Source: Archangium minus (GTDB lineage: Bacteria > Myxococcota > Myxococcia > Myxococcales > Myxococcaceae). From it: DNA of 64,000 nt. Under the pieces are notes generated by a model, which saw only the letters and a program-made list of their open reading frames with translations, did no database searches and was not told the DNA's origin. Position numbers and translations under genes: made by a program. The DNA lies in assembly GCF_044360475.1 (NCBI RefSeq), contig NZ_CP043494.1, positions 1,364,001 to 1,428,000 on the forward strand, read 5' to 3'. This document shows, in pieces, positions 63,124-64,000 of this stretch (position 1 is the stretch's first letter; each line of letters begins with the position of its first letter).

Positions 63124-63807
63124 ATGGGCTCGATGAAGGACCGGCTGCCGGCGGACTGGAAGAAGGTGCTGAAGGACGTGCTAGCGGGCCCGGAGTTCGC
63201 GCAGTTGGAGGCGTTCGTGGAGGAGGAGCGGCGCGAGCACACGGTGTACCCGACCGAGGAGGACCTGTTCTCGGCCTTCCGGCTGACGCCGTACGAGAAG
63301 GTGAAGGTGCTGCTGCTCGGGCAGGACCCGTACCACGGGCCGGGGCAGGCGCACGGGTTGGCCTTCTCGGTTCAGCCGGGAGTGAAACCGCCGCCCTCGC
63401 TGGTGAACATCTTCAAGGAGCTCCAGAGCGACCTGGGCGTGCCGAAGCCGAAGGAGGGCTCGCTGGTGCCGTGGGCGAAGCAGGGGGTGCTGCTGCTCAA
63501 CGCGGTGCTGACAGTGCGCGAGGGGCAGGCCAACGCTCACGAGGGGCACGGCTGGGAGCACTTCACCGACGCGGTCATCCAGAAGGTGAGCGACAAGGAG
63601 GACGCGGTGGTGTTCCTCCTCTGGGGAAGCTACGCGCAGAAGAAGGAGGCGCTCATCGACACCACGCGGCACGTCATCCTGAAGGCGCCGCATCCCTCGC
63701 CCCTGTCGGCGAAGAAGGGCTTCTTCGGCAGCAGGCCGTTCAGCAAGACGAACGAAGAGCTGAAGGAGCGGGGGCGAGAGCCCATCGACTGGCGGCTGCC
63801 CTCATAG
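63124..63807 (+). CDS. ung: Uracil-DNA glycosylase (family 1)
   Basis: 227 residues, the normal length. GGAGG precedes ATG 63124; an in-frame ATG at 63133 would lose three residues. The water-activating Asp 68 lies in GQDPYHGPGQAHGLAFS (67-82), the uracil-binding stretch contains PPPSLVNIFKEL, and the loop HPSPLS (His 190) inserts into the DNA minor groove. It removes uracil from DNA arising by cytosine deamination or misincorporation, starting base-excision repair. Confidence 0.97.
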   Translation: MGSMKDRLPADWKKVLKDVLAGPEFAQLEAFVEEERREHTVYPTEEDLFSAFRLTPYEKVKVLLLGQDPYHGPGQAHGLAFSVQPGVKPPPSLVNIFKELQSDLGVPKPKEGSLVPWAKQGVLLLNAVLTVREGQANAHEGHGWEHFTDAVIQKVSDKEDAVVFLLWGSYAQKKEALIDTTRHVILKAPHPSPLSAKKGFFGSRPFSKTNEELKERGREPIDWRLPS

Positions 63808-63886
63808 GCCGGGGGGGACCCGGGAGCTGTCCGGGAGACCACAACTCGGGCTAACGTGACGCCCTCTCCAAGAGGGGGATGTCGAC

Positions 63887-64000
63887 ATGAGCAGTGAAGG
63901 CGCATCGGGTTCGCAGGTGAGGTGGTGGGTCGCGGGGGCTTTCACGCCGAACCCCTCGGGCAAGCGCTTCCTCGTTACTCCAGACACCTACGCCGAGGAG
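63887..64000 (+). CDS. Start of an unknown gene (cut by window edge)
   Basis: 38 codons, open to the right edge. ATG 63887 has GAGGGGG about 9 bases upstream, a good ribosome-binding site. The protein begins MSSEGASGSQVRWWVAGAF, then TPNPSGKRFLVTPDTYAEE. No signal peptide or family was recognised. Nothing more can be said without the downstream sequence. Confidence 0.6.
   Translation, partial: MSSEGASGSQVRWWVAGAFTPNPSGKRFLVTPDTYAEE

Overview
The window is GC-rich, densely coded DNA of a myxobacterium (Myxococcota). I infer the Cystobacter/Archangium side of the order from gene content: five genes of the Hanks-type Ser/Thr kinase fold (one of them a pseudokinase), five histidine kinases, a DUF2381-family protein, many lipoproteins, and REP-like repeats between genes. 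No tRNA, rRNA, CRISPR array or prophage was seen. Nearly all genes look like resident chromosomal genes. The one clear mobile element is a complete ISAs1-type insertion sequence at 13060-14348.

Layout. 1-3.8 kb: end of a TolC-type efflux protein, a RuvC-like unknown, a DUF99 protein, a cold-shock protein, a fatty-acid desaturase and a small HTH/zinc-ribbon regulator. 4-9 kb: a membrane pyrophosphatase, a secreted unknown and an AtoE-type transporter. 9.7-23.3 kb is signalling: a kinase-PilZ-J-like fusion, a UbiB-type kinase, the IS, then a receiver, a PAS histidine kinase and a pseudokinase, a DUF2381 protein next to a kinase/lipoprotein fusion, and a NarL-type regulator. 22.9-29.2 kb on the minus strand is a tight four-gene unit: multiheme cytochrome lipoprotein, FIST sensor, triple-receiver hybrid kinase, receiver. 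29.5-41 kb: a small histidine kinase, a RapA-like helicase, several unknowns, an ABC exporter and DnaJ. 41.4-49.6 kb: a kinase/MshEN/receiver fusion, a PRC-barrel-like unknown, and a coupled pair of lipoproteins (LpoA-like, then a WD40 propeller containing a retropepsin-like insert). 49.7-64 kb: family B DNA polymerase, a flavin reductase, a degenerate GT51 protein, a kinase with a lipoprotein cassette, a CpaF ATPase, a two-kinase hybrid protein, uracil-DNA glycosylase and the start of an unknown gene.

How the parts relate. Phosphorylation signalling dominates, with several unusual domain fusions that link Ser/Thr kinases to nucleotide-second-messenger domains (PilZ, MshEN), receiver domains or periplasmic lipoprotein modules. 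A REP-like repeat with the core CCCTCTCCC-N-GGGAGAGGG occurs at seven places. Six of these lie between converging genes, so it may act as a two-way terminator. At one junction it supplies the stop codons of both genes, and at another the IS has split it.

Start codons were chosen from ribosome-binding sites, signal peptides or alignment with family starts. Names rest on motif recognition, not on database searches.
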